NCBI RefSeq assembly: GCF_900142395.1
Contig: NZ_FRAS01000001.1
Coordinates: 186,001 to 250,000, forward strand
DNA from: Hymenobacter psychrotolerans DSM 18569
GTDB taxonomy: Bacteria; Bacteroidota; Bacteroidia; Cytophagales; Hymenobacteraceae
Length of the DNA: 64,000 nucleotides
Reading direction: 5' to 3'
The notes under the pieces are model-generated. The model searched no databases. It was not told where the DNA came from and saw only the letters and a list, made by a program, of their open reading frames with translations. Position numbers and translations under genes: made by a program. Shown piece by piece: positions 22,105 through 31,224 of this stretch (position 1 is its first letter; every line of letters begins with the position of its first letter).

Positions 22105-22964
22105 AGGGACAAACCTGCGTCGGCAGAAGACGAGGGCAATAAAGTAGTGGAAGTTGAGCTTTCGAGTAGCTCGGCAGCAAACAGCCGGGCCAAATGCGGC
22201 AGCAGCCGGGACTCTACCTCCGCCAGCGGCACCGGGCGGCCCAGTTCCTGCTGCAGCGAGGTAACAGCTTTGTCGGTGATGCCGCAGGGCACAATGTGCC
22301 CGAAGTACGACAGGTCGGTGTTCACGTTCAGGGCAAAGCCGTGCATGGTTACCCAGCGGCTGCACTTCACGCCCATTGCACAGATTTTGCGCGGGTTGGG
22401 AGCTCCTTCCTCAAAATCGAACCAGACGCCCGTAAGCCCGGCAATACGGCCCGCCTGCAGCCCATAGTCGGCTAGCGTCAGGATGATGGCCTCCTCCAGC
22501 AGCCGCAGGTAGCGGTGAATGTCCGTAACGAAGTTATCGAGGTCGAAGATGGGGTAGCCGACCAACTGGCCCGGCCCGTGGTAGGTGATGTCGCCGCCGC
22601 GGTTGATGCGGTGGAAAGTGGCCCCGTGCGCTGCCAGCCCAGCTTCATCCAGCAACAGGTGCTCGGGCTTGCCGCTCTTGCCGAGCGTATACACCGGCGG
22701 ATGCTCGCAGAGCAGCAGCGTGTTTGGGGTGGGCTGTGGCGCCTGACCGGCCTCAGTTGCGTGGCGGTTTGCTACTTTCAGGGCCAGCGTTTCGGCCAGC
22801 AGCTTTTCCTGATACGCCCAGGTGGCTTCGTACGCGGCCAGCCCCAGCTTTTGCACCTGCACTGCCCGATTTTGCCCCGGTGTTGCGGCAGGAACAGCCG
22901 GACCGGCAGCTACCGGGCTGGCAGCAGAGGAAGCGGGAACTGCACAGGAAGAATACAAAGACAT
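22101..22964 (-). CDS. lipB: Octanoyltransferase (lipoate biosynthesis)
   Basis: 287 residues. LipB moves octanoate from acyl-carrier protein to lipoyl domains, the first step of lipoate synthesis. The motifs RGGDITYHGPGQLVGYPI, catalytic Lys193 (RKICAMGVK) and catalytic Cys227 (HIVPCGI) are all present. The N-terminus has about 33 extra Ala/Pro/Ser-rich residues before the family begins at AVQVQKLG, so the true start could be further in. It heads a minus-strand run through to hemD. Confidence 0.93.
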   Translation of the reverse strand: MSLYSSCAVPASSAASPVAAGPAVPAATPGQNRAVQVQKLGLAAYEATWAYQEKLLAETLALKVANRHATEAGQAPQPTPNTLLLCEHPPVYTLGKSGKPEHLLLDEAGLAAHGATFHRINRGGDITYHGPGQLVGYPIFDLDNFVTDIHRYLRLLEEAIILTLADYGLQAGRIAGLTGVWFDFEEGAPNPRKICAMGVKCSRWVTMHGFALNVNTDLSYFGHIVPCGITDKAVTSLQQELGRPVPLAEVESRLLPHLARLFAAELLESSTSTTLLPSSSADAGLSL

Positions 22965-23133
22965 GGGCAGTAGAACTCGGAGGTAAAGCGTGCCTTCGGT
23001 ATCTGCTTTCTGCGCCTGCTACGGCACATCAGAGAAGACAGGCTTTCTTGGAAAACACGCAAAGTTACTAGATTCAGCACCAAACCCAATTGCCGGCCCT
23101 CCGCTCCGGAACGGCATCCTGCTTTCAGACCAT

Positions 23134-23493
23134 ATGCCTACCAGCGCGCACGAACTGGGCCGAGCCGGCGAAGAAGCGGCGGCCGGATTTCTACTTCAGC
23201 AGGGATTTGAGGTGCTGTTTCGCGGCTACCGCCACGGCCGCGCCGAAGTAGACCTGATTGCGCAGCAAGGCCGGAAGCTGCTGCTGTTTGTGGAGGTGAA
23301 GGCGCGCTCCTCCGGGCGGTTTGGCTACCCGGAAACGTTTGTATCGGAGCGCAAGAAGCAGCTGTTCCGCTTGGCGGCCGAGCAGGTGCAGCTGGACCTA
23401 GACTGGCGCGGCGACATCCGGTTCGATATTCTGGCCGTGACGCCAGTGGCCGGCGGGTTCCGGATTGAGCAGTTTGAAGATGCCTTCTACTAG
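23134..23493 (+). CDS. YraN family (UPF0102) nuclease-fold protein
   Basis: 119 residues from the ATG at 23134. The in-frame extension to 22990 lacks family resemblance. The PD-(D/E)XK-like core is clear: GRAGEEAAAGFLLQQGFEV, GRAEVDLIAQ and LLFVEVKAR carry the acidic and Lys residues of the putative active site. Function is not established for the family, though the fold resembles Holliday-junction resolvases. It converges with the next gene, overlapping it by four bases. Confidence 0.88.
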   Translation: MPTSAHELGRAGEEAAAGFLLQQGFEVLFRGYRHGRAEVDLIAQQGRKLLLFVEVKARSSGRFGYPETFVSERKKQLFRLAAEQVQLDLDWRGDIRFDILAVTPVAGGFRIEQFEDAFY

Positions 23494-24461
23494 TTGCGGC
23501 GCGTAGCGGGGCGCGTGTTGCCGGGGCGGTCCGTCACGGCGTCGCGCTTGTCAAACTTGTCTTTCTCATACACCAGCACGCCATTGCGGTTGTACTCTTT
23601 GATGAGCACTGGCTCCGTCACTTCCGGGTCGTAGCCGGAGGCGCCGTACTCATACACGTAGTGGCGGCGGTTGCGGAAGCCCCAGTACTTGGTCCACTCC
23701 CCTACTTTCTTGCCGTTCTCGAAGCTGCCGTCCCAGTCGCGCTGCCCGTTTTCCTGGTAGCGCACGTAGTCGCCTTCCAGCTTGCCGTTCACGTAAGGCA
23801 CCACTTCCTTCACCAGCTTCTGGGCTGCGTCGTAGTACGTCACATTGGCGTCGCGCGGGAAGCCCATTTCGTAGTGGAGCTTGCTGAGCAGCACATTGTC
23901 GCGGTTGAAACGCTCCCAGCGCAGGTGCTTGGTGCCTTTGGCGAAGTAGCCGGTTTCCACCACTTTACCACCCTGCATCTTCTTGTACGGCCCGTGCAGC
24001 ACCTTGTCGGTAGCGGGGTTCAGCTCAGTATTGGCGCGGAAAATCTTGCGCTTGCGTGGATTGAAGTAATAGACGGTAGTCGCGTAGGCGTTGGGCTGCT
24101 CGAAGGTTTTCAGGTAATAAAACACTTCCAGCACCTGGTTTTTGCCCTTCGGCCCCGACTTGGTGAAGCCTTTCTTGATTCGCTCTCCCAGGAAGATGTT
24201 CTTCTTCTTTTTCTTGCCCTGCCGTTGCGCCAGCTTCTCCTTGTCTTTGGCGGCTTTCTCTTCTGCCTTGGTCAGGACCGCCTTTTTCGCCAGCAGCGAG
24301 GGCGTTTTGGTGGTGTCGCGCGAGGTCGTGAGTGTATCGGCAACGAGAGACGCTGTAGCGGCTTCCGGGCGGCTGTTGAAGGAAACCGTTTTTTTGGAGC
24401 AGGCTCCCACGCTGCCTACAAGCAGGACCAAGAACAGAATATGCGGACGTAGAAAGCGCAT
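23490..24461 (-). CDS. Lipoprotein with MORN-like (YwqK-type) repeats
   Basis: 323 residues from the ATG at 24459-24461. An alternative start lies 10 codons upstream. The lipobox LLVGSVGAC marks a lipoprotein. A Lys-rich segment (KEKLAQRQGKKKKKN) precedes a C-terminal half of MORN-like beta-hairpin repeats such as GKLEGDYVRYQENGQRDWDG and NGKKVGEWTKYW. The function of Bacteroidota proteins with these repeats is mostly unknown. It is downstream of htpG but separated by a terminator. Confidence 0.75.
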   Translation of the reverse strand: MRFLRPHILFLVLLVGSVGACSKKTVSFNSRPEAATASLVADTLTTSRDTTKTPSLLAKKAVLTKAEEKAAKDKEKLAQRQGKKKKKNIFLGERIKKGFTKSGPKGKNQVLEVFYYLKTFEQPNAYATTVYYFNPRKRKIFRANTELNPATDKVLHGPYKKMQGGKVVETGYFAKGTKHLRWERFNRDNVLLSKLHYEMGFPRDANVTYYDAAQKLVKEVVPYVNGKLEGDYVRYQENGQRDWDGSFENGKKVGEWTKYWGFRNRRHYVYEYGASGYDPEVTEPVLIKEYNRNGVLVYEKDKFDKRDAVTDRPGNTRPATRRN

Positions 24462-24585
24462 GGGCAGGAATTCGGGCAGTTTTCGCAGCATCGAACGTAA
24501 AGATAAAGGGATTTGGTGCCCCGGGCAGCACCGGGAAATCGGGCTTATTTCTCAGAGTTGGTTTCCGGCCATTAGCCACCTGCCA

Positions 24586-24624
24586 AAAACAAAACCCTGG
24601 CAGCCAGAAGCCACCAGGGTTTTG
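24586..24624 (-). terminator. Terminator after htpG
   Basis: CAAAACCCTGG (24590-24600) pairs with CCAGGGTTTTG (24614-24624) around a 13-nt loop. On the minus strand the stem is followed by a T-rich run. It lies about 30 bp beyond the htpG stop. Confidence 0.8.
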
Positions 24625-24655
24625 TACCATCTTAAACTATCGATACTTTTTAAGA

Positions 24656-26488
24656 CTACTCGGCGGCCAGCAGATCGGCGCTGCGCTTCACAAACTGCGT
24701 CAGGGCTTCGCCTTTCAGCATGTTCTGGGCCAGCAAGGCCAGGTCGTACGCCTGCCGGGCCAGCTTCTGGGCGGCGTCCGTTTCCGCGCTCAGCACGCGC
24801 TGCGCTACCGGGTGGTTGGCATTTACGCTCACGGTGTAGCTGTCCGGCAACGAGCCAAACATAGCCATGCCACCGCCACCACCGGCGCGCTGCATATCCT
24901 TCATGCGGCGCATAAACTCGGGCAGCGTGATGATTACCGGCGCATCCTGCGGCGAAAGTGCTTCCACCTGCACGTGCATCTGCTCGTTGCTGATGGCCTG
25001 CTTGAACAGGTCCTGCAGCTTGGTTTTGTCGTCGTCACTGAGGACGCTTTCGGTGCTTTCCTCCTTCTCGATGAGCTTGCCGATGGTGTCGGCATCTACC
25101 CGCTTGAAAGTGGTTTTTTCCAGCTTCTGCTCCAGCTGACCGATGAAGTGCGAATCGAGCGGGCCGTCCAGCTTCAGCACGTCGTAGCCGCGCTCTGTGG
25201 CGGCCTGCACAAAGCTGTGCTGCGCTTCAGCATCGGTGGTGTAGAGCACTACGGTCTGCTCGTTCTTGTCTTTCTGGTTGGCCTGCACAAACTCCTGATA
25301 CTCGCTCAGGGTGAAATATTTGCCGGCCACGTTCTGTACCAGCCCGAAGTCCTTGGCTTTGTCGTAGAACTTCTCGTCGGAAAGCATGCCGTACTTCACG
25401 AACAGCCCGATATCCGACCATTTCTCCTCGAAACCAGCGCGGTCCTGCTTGTAGAGGCTGCTCAGCTTGTCGGCTACCTTCTTGGTGATGTAGGTGTTGA
25501 TTTTGCGCACGCTGGCGTCGGCCTGCAGGAAGCTGCGCGACACGTTCAGCGGAATATCCGGCGAGTCGATGACGCCGTGCAGCAGCATCAGAAACTCGGG
25601 CACCACGTCCTTCACCTCGTCGGTGATGAACACCTGCCGCGAGTAGAGCTGAATCTTGTTGCGCTGGAACTGCAGCTCGTCCTTCACCTTCGGGAAGTAC
25701 AGAATGCCCGTCAGATTGAATGGATAGTCTACGTTGAGATGAATCCAGAACAGCGGCGCTTCCGAGAAAGGATACAGCTCCTGGTAGAACTTAACATAGT
25801 CCTCGTCGGTGAGCTCGGAAGGCTGCTTGGTCCAGATGGGAGCCGTCTGGTTAATAACCTCGCCTTCGAACTCGATTTCGATGGGCAGGAACTTGCAGTA
25901 CTTGGTCAGGATGCCTTTCAGGCGCTGCGGCTCCAGAAACTCGTCGGAGTCTTCGGCCACGTGCAGCACCACATCGGTGCCCCGGTCGGCTTTTTCGGTG
26001 GTTTCGAGGCTGAACTCCGTACTGCCGTCGCACACCCAGTGGGCGCCTTCGGTGTCGTCTTTGTAGCTCTTGGAGAAGATTTCAACCTCCCTGGCCACCA
26101 TGAAGGCCGAGTAGAAGCCCAGGCCAAACTGACCGATAATCTGGTCTTTGGCAGCGGCATCCTTCTCCTTGTACTTCTCCACAAACTCGGTGGCGCCGGA
26201 GAAGGCAATCTGGTTGATGTACTTCTTGATTTCCTCGCCGGTCATGCCCAGGCCCCGGTCGGAAATGGTGATGGTGCGGGCTTCCTTGTCCACGCTCACC
26301 TTCACTTTCAGCTCGCCCAGCTCGCCTTTAAACTCGCCCAACTGGCCCAGGCTTTTCAGCTTCTGGCTGGCGTCCACAGCATTGCTGACCAGCTCGCGCA
26401 GGAAAATCTCGTGGTCGGAGTACAGAAATTTCTTAATGATCGGAAAGATATTCTCGGTATGAATCGAGATGCTGCCTTTCTCTTGCAT
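24656..26488 (-). CDS. htpG: Molecular chaperone HtpG (Hsp90)
   Basis: 610 residues from the ATG at 26486-26488 (MQEKGSISIHTENIFPIIKK). The in-frame start 33 codons upstream is not supported. The N-terminal GHKL ATPase domain shows FLRELVSNAVDAS, ISDRGLGMTGEEI and GQFGLGFYSAF. The middle domain has YFPKVKDELQFQRNKIQLY, and the C-terminal dimerisation domain follows. Length is normal for bacterial HtpG. The promoter region could not be pinned down, and no CIRCE element was seen. Confidence 0.97.
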   Translation of the reverse strand: MQEKGSISIHTENIFPIIKKFLYSDHEIFLRELVSNAVDASQKLKSLGQLGEFKGELGELKVKVSVDKEARTITISDRGLGMTGEEIKKYINQIAFSGATEFVEKYKEKDAAAKDQIIGQFGLGFYSAFMVAREVEIFSKSYKDDTEGAHWVCDGSTEFSLETTEKADRGTDVVLHVAEDSDEFLEPQRLKGILTKYCKFLPIEIEFEGEVINQTAPIWTKQPSELTDEDYVKFYQELYPFSEAPLFWIHLNVDYPFNLTGILYFPKVKDELQFQRNKIQLYSRQVFITDEVKDVVPEFLMLLHGVIDSPDIPLNVSRSFLQADASVRKINTYITKKVADKLSSLYKQDRAGFEEKWSDIGLFVKYGMLSDEKFYDKAKDFGLVQNVAGKYFTLSEYQEFVQANQKDKNEQTVVLYTTDAEAQHSFVQAATERGYDVLKLDGPLDSHFIGQLEQKLEKTTFKRVDADTIGKLIEKEESTESVLSDDDKTKLQDLFKQAISNEQMHVQVEALSPQDAPVIITLPEFMRRMKDMQRAGGGGGMAMFGSLPDSYTVSVNANHPVAQRVLSAETDAAQKLARQAYDLALLAQNMLKGEALTQFVKRSADLLAAE

Positions 26489-27049
26489 AGCACGTGAGCG
26501 GTAAGGGTGAACACAAAAAACCGGACGAACTGCCAGCCTCCGCAGAAGCCAACACCGTCTGGCGGGTTGAGTCAAAAGCTGTTCCACCCTCCCGGCGCTG
26601 TCAGTTTGGCAGCCAAAGTGGCTCCCGGGCTTATATCAGGCGGCCGAAACCAGCAACGAGCCTTTTGCCCAATATGGTGTTGTTTCAGGCTGGGCCAACA
26701 CCGGAACGCACTGGTTCCTGCCTGCGGGGCCTGCCGGGCGGAACACGGTAGCGGGCCGGCGGTAGCCAAACCGCACCGGGCGGTAGTAGAATGCGCCCGT
26801 TTTCATACAAAAAGAGCCTCGGAAGCGTCAGGCCTGGGCCTTTTGGGAGCCGGGCGCAAGGCTGCCGCCAGACGACGAAGCAGAGAGAAAGACAGAATTT
26901 TCATGGCACAGATATCCAGTGGAAGAAGCACAACAAAGGTCCCAACTCACTATTTCCTGCTCATTATCCGCCTGTTATGACGGCATTACTATTCATCTGG
27001 CGCTGGATATGATTTTCACCATCTGAAAAGGCCGTTTCATTTTTACCTG
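26489..27049. other. Gene-poor interval between htpG and the metal-uptake locus
   Basis: About 560 bp between divergent genes. Open frames here have biased, low-complexity translations with no recognisable motif, so I regard it as non-coding. It should hold the htpG promoter. A short palindrome TTTGGCAGCCAAA lies at 26605-26617; I see nothing else of note. Confidence 0.6.
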
Positions 27050-27086
27050 TACATTTGTTCCGTTCGACACATTGTTGCAAATGCAA
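27050..27086 (+). promoter_or_regulatory. Putative promoter and operator-like palindrome before the metal-uptake locus
   Basis: TACATTTG at 27050-27057 fits the Bacteroidota -7 element TAnnTTTG, though no convincing TTTG lies 19-21 nt upstream. Just after the expected start point, TTGCA-AA-TGCAA (27075-27086) is an inverted repeat overlapping the ATG at 27081. This is where a Zur/Fur-type repressor could bind. The regulator assignment is inference. Confidence 0.4.
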
Positions 27087-27422
27087 ACTCTACGTTCCCG
27101 GCTGGCTCTGCTGCTGCTGCTCTGCTTTACGCGGGTGCTGCTGCCGGAGGCGTGGATTCTGAATCTGCACTCGCACGAACACACCACGGAGGAGCCGGCC
27201 CAGATTCCGGGCGCCTTCAAAGGCAAAGCCGTGCTGAGTGTCAAGCACCAGCACTGCGACGTCGACCACTTCTACGATGTGCCTTTCCAGCCGGCTCCGC
27301 CGGTGGAGCTGCCGGTACTCGTAGCTACCTATCAGGCGGCTTCTGCCACGCCCGAAACGTCCGTCTGGCTTTCAGCCACCCGGTCTACGGCCGACCAGCG
27401 CGGCCCGCCCTGCCGGAGCTAA
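27081..27422 (+). CDS. Small exported His-rich protein at head of metal-uptake locus
   Basis: 113 residues from the ATG at 27081. Upstream TTG codons are less likely starts. A hydrophobic N-terminal segment (about 7-21) looks like a signal peptide or anchor. It is followed by HSHEH (30-34) and KHQHCDVDHFYD (55-66), clusters of His, Cys and Asp suited to binding a transition metal. I do not recognise a named family. It lies directly before a TonB receptor and an AztD-like lipoprotein, so metal scavenging or sensing in the periplasm is plausible. Confidence 0.75.
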   Translation: MQTLRSRLALLLLLCFTRVLLPEAWILNLHSHEHTTEEPAQIPGAFKGKAVLSVKHQHCDVDHFYDVPFQPAPPVELPVLVATYQAASATPETSVWLSATRSTADQRGPPCRS

Positions 27423-27570
27423 CCCACCTGTGGCTGCCCTTGGCGGTTTCGGCGTTGCCTGCCGAAGCCCGCGCCGCCTGCGTGTAGCAGGCTGATTGTC
27501 TGAACACTCCTTATAGTGCTGCAGAAATCATGGCGGCCGGTTTAGTCTCGGCGGCTCTTTCCTGTTTCTT

Positions 27571-29961
27571 ATGCTTTTCCGTGTTCCGGGTGCTCCGGCG
27601 GCGGCGTGGCGTTGGCTTGTGGTGCTGTTCCTGCTGGGAGCGGGCCTGCCAACGTGGGCGCAGCCGGTCTGCACCCTGACCGTTAGTGGGCGCGTAGCCG
27701 ACCACGAGTCGCGGGCAGCTCTGCCCGGCGCGACCATCGTGGTGCTCGAAACGCAGCAAGCCACTCAGTCTGACCTTGATGGGCACTATCATCTGCAGCT
27801 GTGCGCGGGTGTATATCATGTGCAGGTCAGCTTCGTGGGCTATGCCCCCGAAACTGCCGAACTGCGCCTGACCAGCTCAGCAGTGCGCGACTTTCGCCTG
27901 CATCCGGATGCGGTGCTGTTGCGCGGCGCGGTAGTGCGGGGCGAACGGATGGCCGCGCCCACCACCCAGACTACGGCCACCCTGTCTGGCCAGGAGCTGC
28001 AGCAAACCCGCGGGCAGGCGCTGGGCGAAGCCCTGCAACGCGTGAGTGGCGTTACGGCTATTCAGACCGGCCCTGGCATTTTCAAGCCGATGATTCATGG
28101 GCTGCACTCCAACCGCGTGACTATTCTCAACAATGAGGTGCGGCAGGAAGGGCAGCAATGGGGTGTAGAGCACGGTCCGGAAATCGACCCGTTCATTGCC
28201 TCGCGCCTCACGGTGGTAAAGGGCGCCGCCAGTGTCCGCTACGGCTCCGATGCCATTGGAGGCGTGGTGCTGGTGGAGCCCAAGCCGCTCCGCGACTCGG
28301 CAGGAATTGGTGGTGAGTTGAATCTGGTGGGCATGAGCAACAACGGCCTGGGGGCCGTTTCGGGCACGCTGGAAGGCAACCTGCGCAAGCTGCCGGCCCT
28401 GAGCTGGCGGGCGCAGGGCACTTTCCGGAAGGCCGGCACCATGCGCGCGCCGGGCTACTACCTGAAAAACTCCGGGTTTGCGGAACACAACGCCGCGGCT
28501 TCCGTGGGCTGGCGCAAAGACACCTACGGCATTGAGGTCTTCTACAGCCAGTTCAACAGCCGCATCGGGATTCTGCCGGCTGCTCACGCCGGCAACCAGT
28601 CTGATTTGCTGCTGGCCGTGGGCCGGAAACGGCCACTGGAAACCACGGGCTTCAGCTACGCCATCGACCGGGCCTACCAACAGGTGCGCCATGATATAGG
28701 CAAGCTCACGGGCTTCGTGCGGACCGGCAATGCCGGACGCCTGCAGCTCACGCTCAGCCAGCAGCTCGATTTCCGCGACGAATATGACAAGTCCCGCCCC
28801 CGCAACGACAACCGGGCCGCGGCCGGTCGGCCGGAGTTGAGCTACACCAACCGCACCACCATCGGTGAGTTGCTGTGGGAGCACAAACCCTGGCATCAGT
28901 TTACGGGCAGCATCGGGCTGACGGGCACTTACCAGGCCAACCGCTATGCCGATGGAAGCCGGCAGTTCATTCCGTTCTACACCAACCAGATAGCCGGCGC
29001 TTTTGTGATTGAGAAATGGCAGCAAGGCCGCTGGCTGCTGGAAGGTGGCCTGCGCCTCGACTACCGCGACCTGGCCGTACGGCGCGGCGACCGGGACTCG
29101 ACGGGCGTGTTTTTCGTGGAGCGGAGCCGGTTTCGGTACGCCACGCCGGCCGCTTCGCTGGGAGCCACTTTCGACCCGACGACGCACCTCACCCTCAGCC
29201 TGACCACCGGCCTGACCCGCCGCGCGCCGGCTGCCAATGAGCGGTTCAGCGACGGAGTGCACAACGGTATGTATGAGCTGGGCAACGACCTGGTGCCCGG
29301 CAACGCCCCGCTGACACCCGAAACCGCGCTGAACGTGGGCCTGACGGCCACCTGGCACAACAATCCGCGCTTCAACGGTGAGCTGACGCTGTATCAGAAC
29401 CGCATTGCCGGCTTTATCTATCAGGTGCCGTTGCTGCCATTGGTGCAAACCATCCGGGGGGCGCACATCAGCTGGCAATACCTGCAGACCGATGCCACGT
29501 TCCGGGGACTGGACCTGAGCAGTTCCTACCAGCTGGCCCCGCAGTGGCTACTGGGACTGAAAGGCTCCATGGTGCGCACCCGCGACACCCGCGCCGACGA
29601 GTGGCAGATTCTGATGCCCGCTGACCGGGCCGAAGCTACCGTGCGCTACGACTGGCCCGACACCAGAACTGCCAGCCGCTTCCACAGCCGGTATGTGCAG
29701 CTGGGCGGCGTGGCCATAGCGCGCCAGACCCGCGTGCCCAACAACTACGAGGCCCGCGACCTGCTGCTCCCGCCGGCCGGCTACGGCCTGCTGAACCTGG
29801 AAATGGGCAGCACGCTGCGCTGGGGCAGCCATCCGCTGCAAATCAGCGTGGCAGGCGCCAACCTGCTTAGCCAGCGGTACCGCGACTACCTGAACCGCTA
29901 CCGCTACTTCACCGACGAAATGGGCCGCAACGTGACGCTGCGCCTACGATTCACCTTTTGA
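27571..29961 (+). CDS. TonB-dependent receptor, probably for metal (ZnuD-like)
   Basis: 796 residues. Signal peptide (MLFRVPGAPAAAWRWLVVLF onward, cleavage near TWAQ), then a carboxypeptidase-regulatory-like domain (about 35-110). The plug (about 125-235) contains IHGLHSNRVTILNNEVRQEG, and a 22-strand barrel ends in the aromatic C-terminus LRLRFTF. The plug signature QEGQQWGVEHGPEID is shared almost exactly with the second receptor of this locus (31975-34422). With an AztD-like zinc chaperone encoded 11 bp downstream, outer-membrane zinc import is the best guess. Confidence 0.85.
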   Translation: MLFRVPGAPAAAWRWLVVLFLLGAGLPTWAQPVCTLTVSGRVADHESRAALPGATIVVLETQQATQSDLDGHYHLQLCAGVYHVQVSFVGYAPETAELRLTSSAVRDFRLHPDAVLLRGAVVRGERMAAPTTQTTATLSGQELQQTRGQALGEALQRVSGVTAIQTGPGIFKPMIHGLHSNRVTILNNEVRQEGQQWGVEHGPEIDPFIASRLTVVKGAASVRYGSDAIGGVVLVEPKPLRDSAGIGGELNLVGMSNNGLGAVSGTLEGNLRKLPALSWRAQGTFRKAGTMRAPGYYLKNSGFAEHNAAASVGWRKDTYGIEVFYSQFNSRIGILPAAHAGNQSDLLLAVGRKRPLETTGFSYAIDRAYQQVRHDIGKLTGFVRTGNAGRLQLTLSQQLDFRDEYDKSRPRNDNRAAAGRPELSYTNRTTIGELLWEHKPWHQFTGSIGLTGTYQANRYADGSRQFIPFYTNQIAGAFVIEKWQQGRWLLEGGLRLDYRDLAVRRGDRDSTGVFFVERSRFRYATPAASLGATFDPTTHLTLSLTTGLTRRAPAANERFSDGVHNGMYELGNDLVPGNAPLTPETALNVGLTATWHNNPRFNGELTLYQNRIAGFIYQVPLLPLVQTIRGAHISWQYLQTDATFRGLDLSSSYQLAPQWLLGLKGSMVRTRDTRADEWQILMPADRAEATVRYDWPDTRTASRFHSRYVQLGGVAIARQTRVPNNYEARDLLLPPAGYGLLNLEMGSTLRWGSHPLQISVAGANLLSQRYRDYLNRYRYFTDEMGRNVTLRLRFTF

Positions 29962-29972
29962 TCTTCCGTTTC

Positions 29973-31181
29973 ATGAAAACCTATAGCACTCGTTTTTTCC
30001 TCCAGCTGCTCACGCTGACTGTGGCCTCTGCACTTACGGCCTGCGACAAAAATGAAGAAGAGCACAGCAAGCCTGAGAGCGAAAGCACCTACGCCCGCCT
30101 GCTCATCACCGATAAAACCAGCAACGTCGTGACTCTGCTGGACCCTGCGCGGAAAGAGCAGTCCACGTTCCAGGCCACGCACGGCGGCAGCGCGGTATAC
30201 ACCTCTGCCACGGGGCGCTGGGCCACGGTGGTCAGCGCGACCAATAACCTGGTGGAGTTTTTCGACACCGGCATCGACCGCCACGACGACCATGTGCACG
30301 TGAAAGGCAGCCCGAAATGGGGGCTCACCAAATCAACCGGCCCTACTCCCTCGCATGTGTACGGCTCACATAACAGGATCAGCATTTTCAACGATGGCAA
30401 TGCCTCTATCAGCCACGTGGAGGAAGGCCAGCTGCACACCGTGGCAGCGCCCGGCACATTCGTGACCGGGGCCGCCCACCACGGCGCCATGATTCTGTTT
30501 GATAATGGCAGCTACGCTGTGACGCACAAAAACAACACCGTATCGGGCTCATTGCCGGAGCAGGTGAAGCTGGTAAACACGCAGGGCGCGGTAGTGAGCG
30601 CGCCCACCGTTGCCACGCAGGGCATTCATGGCGACGCTGGCGACGGGCAGCAGGCACTGTTCGGCTCGTCGAGCGGGGTGCTGGTGGTGAAGCAAACCGG
30701 CGAGCAACGTCTGATTCCATATCCGGCCAGCGCGGGCTCCAACTGGCTGTCGACGATTTACTACGCGAAGAAAGCCCGCACTTTCTTGGGCTCACGCAAC
30801 AACTACGGCGTCTTCCGCATCGACCCGACGGCCAACACCATCACGCAGATCGGTTCGGCCACGAAGCTAGTGCGCGTGGCGCTGGACGAAGAAGGCGCGA
30901 ACGTGCTGGTGCTGGACGAAGACGGGTTGCTGAGCGTCTTCGACGCTGCAACGGGTGCGCTCAGAATCAGCCGCTCACTCACAGGTTTGCTCGATGCTAA
31001 AATCGCCACGCCCTATCTGGTAGCCAGCCGCCGCTACGTGTATCTCACTAATGCACTTCAAGGCAAAGTGCACATGCTGCGCAAAGACAACCTGGCCGAC
31101 CACGAAACCTTCCCGGTAGCCGGCGCACCGCTCCGCCTGGCCTTTGTTGGGGCCGATGTTGACAGCGAAGACGGCCACTAA
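29973..31181 (+). CDS. AztD-like zinc-chaperone lipoprotein (beta-propeller)
   Basis: 402 residues from the ATG at 29973, with a lipobox LTAC (Cys24). The remainder reads as WD40/YVTN-type beta-propeller blades. Several features recall AztD, the periplasmic zinc chaperone of AztABCD transporters: a His/Asp cluster HDDHVH at 104-109, PSHV at 126, AAHHG at 167-171 and GIHGDAG at 217-223. AztD hands zinc to a solute-binding protein, but no zinc ABC transporter is seen in this window. Lipidation would hold it at the outer membrane beside the receptor. The family match is from memory of motifs. Confidence 0.7.
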   Translation: MKTYSTRFFLQLLTLTVASALTACDKNEEEHSKPESESTYARLLITDKTSNVVTLLDPARKEQSTFQATHGGSAVYTSATGRWATVVSATNNLVEFFDTGIDRHDDHVHVKGSPKWGLTKSTGPTPSHVYGSHNRISIFNDGNASISHVEEGQLHTVAAPGTFVTGAAHHGAMILFDNGSYAVTHKNNTVSGSLPEQVKLVNTQGAVVSAPTVATQGIHGDAGDGQQALFGSSSGVLVVKQTGEQRLIPYPASAGSNWLSTIYYAKKARTFLGSRNNYGVFRIDPTANTITQIGSATKLVRVALDEEGANVLVLDEDGLLSVFDAATGALRISRSLTGLLDAKIATPYLVASRRYVYLTNALQGKVHMLRKDNLADHETFPVAGAPLRLAFVGADVDSEDGH

Positions 31182-31224
31182 GCCCGCTCCCACTCTTATG
31201 TTTTACCCCTTTTCCTGCTTACCC

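Noticed and set aside
24812-26497. 561-codon open frame opposite htpG
   Set aside because: Leu/His/Val/Gly-rich translation typical of antisense to high-GC coding sequence; htpG is certain.
26507-26980. 157-codon plus-strand open frame between htpG and the metal locus
   Set aside because: Composition is Arg/Pro/Gly-rich and motif-free, and it would occupy the expected promoter region of htpG.
27877-29478. 533-codon open frame opposite the first metal-locus receptor
   Set aside because: Shadow frame with no motif; the receptor frame is well supported.
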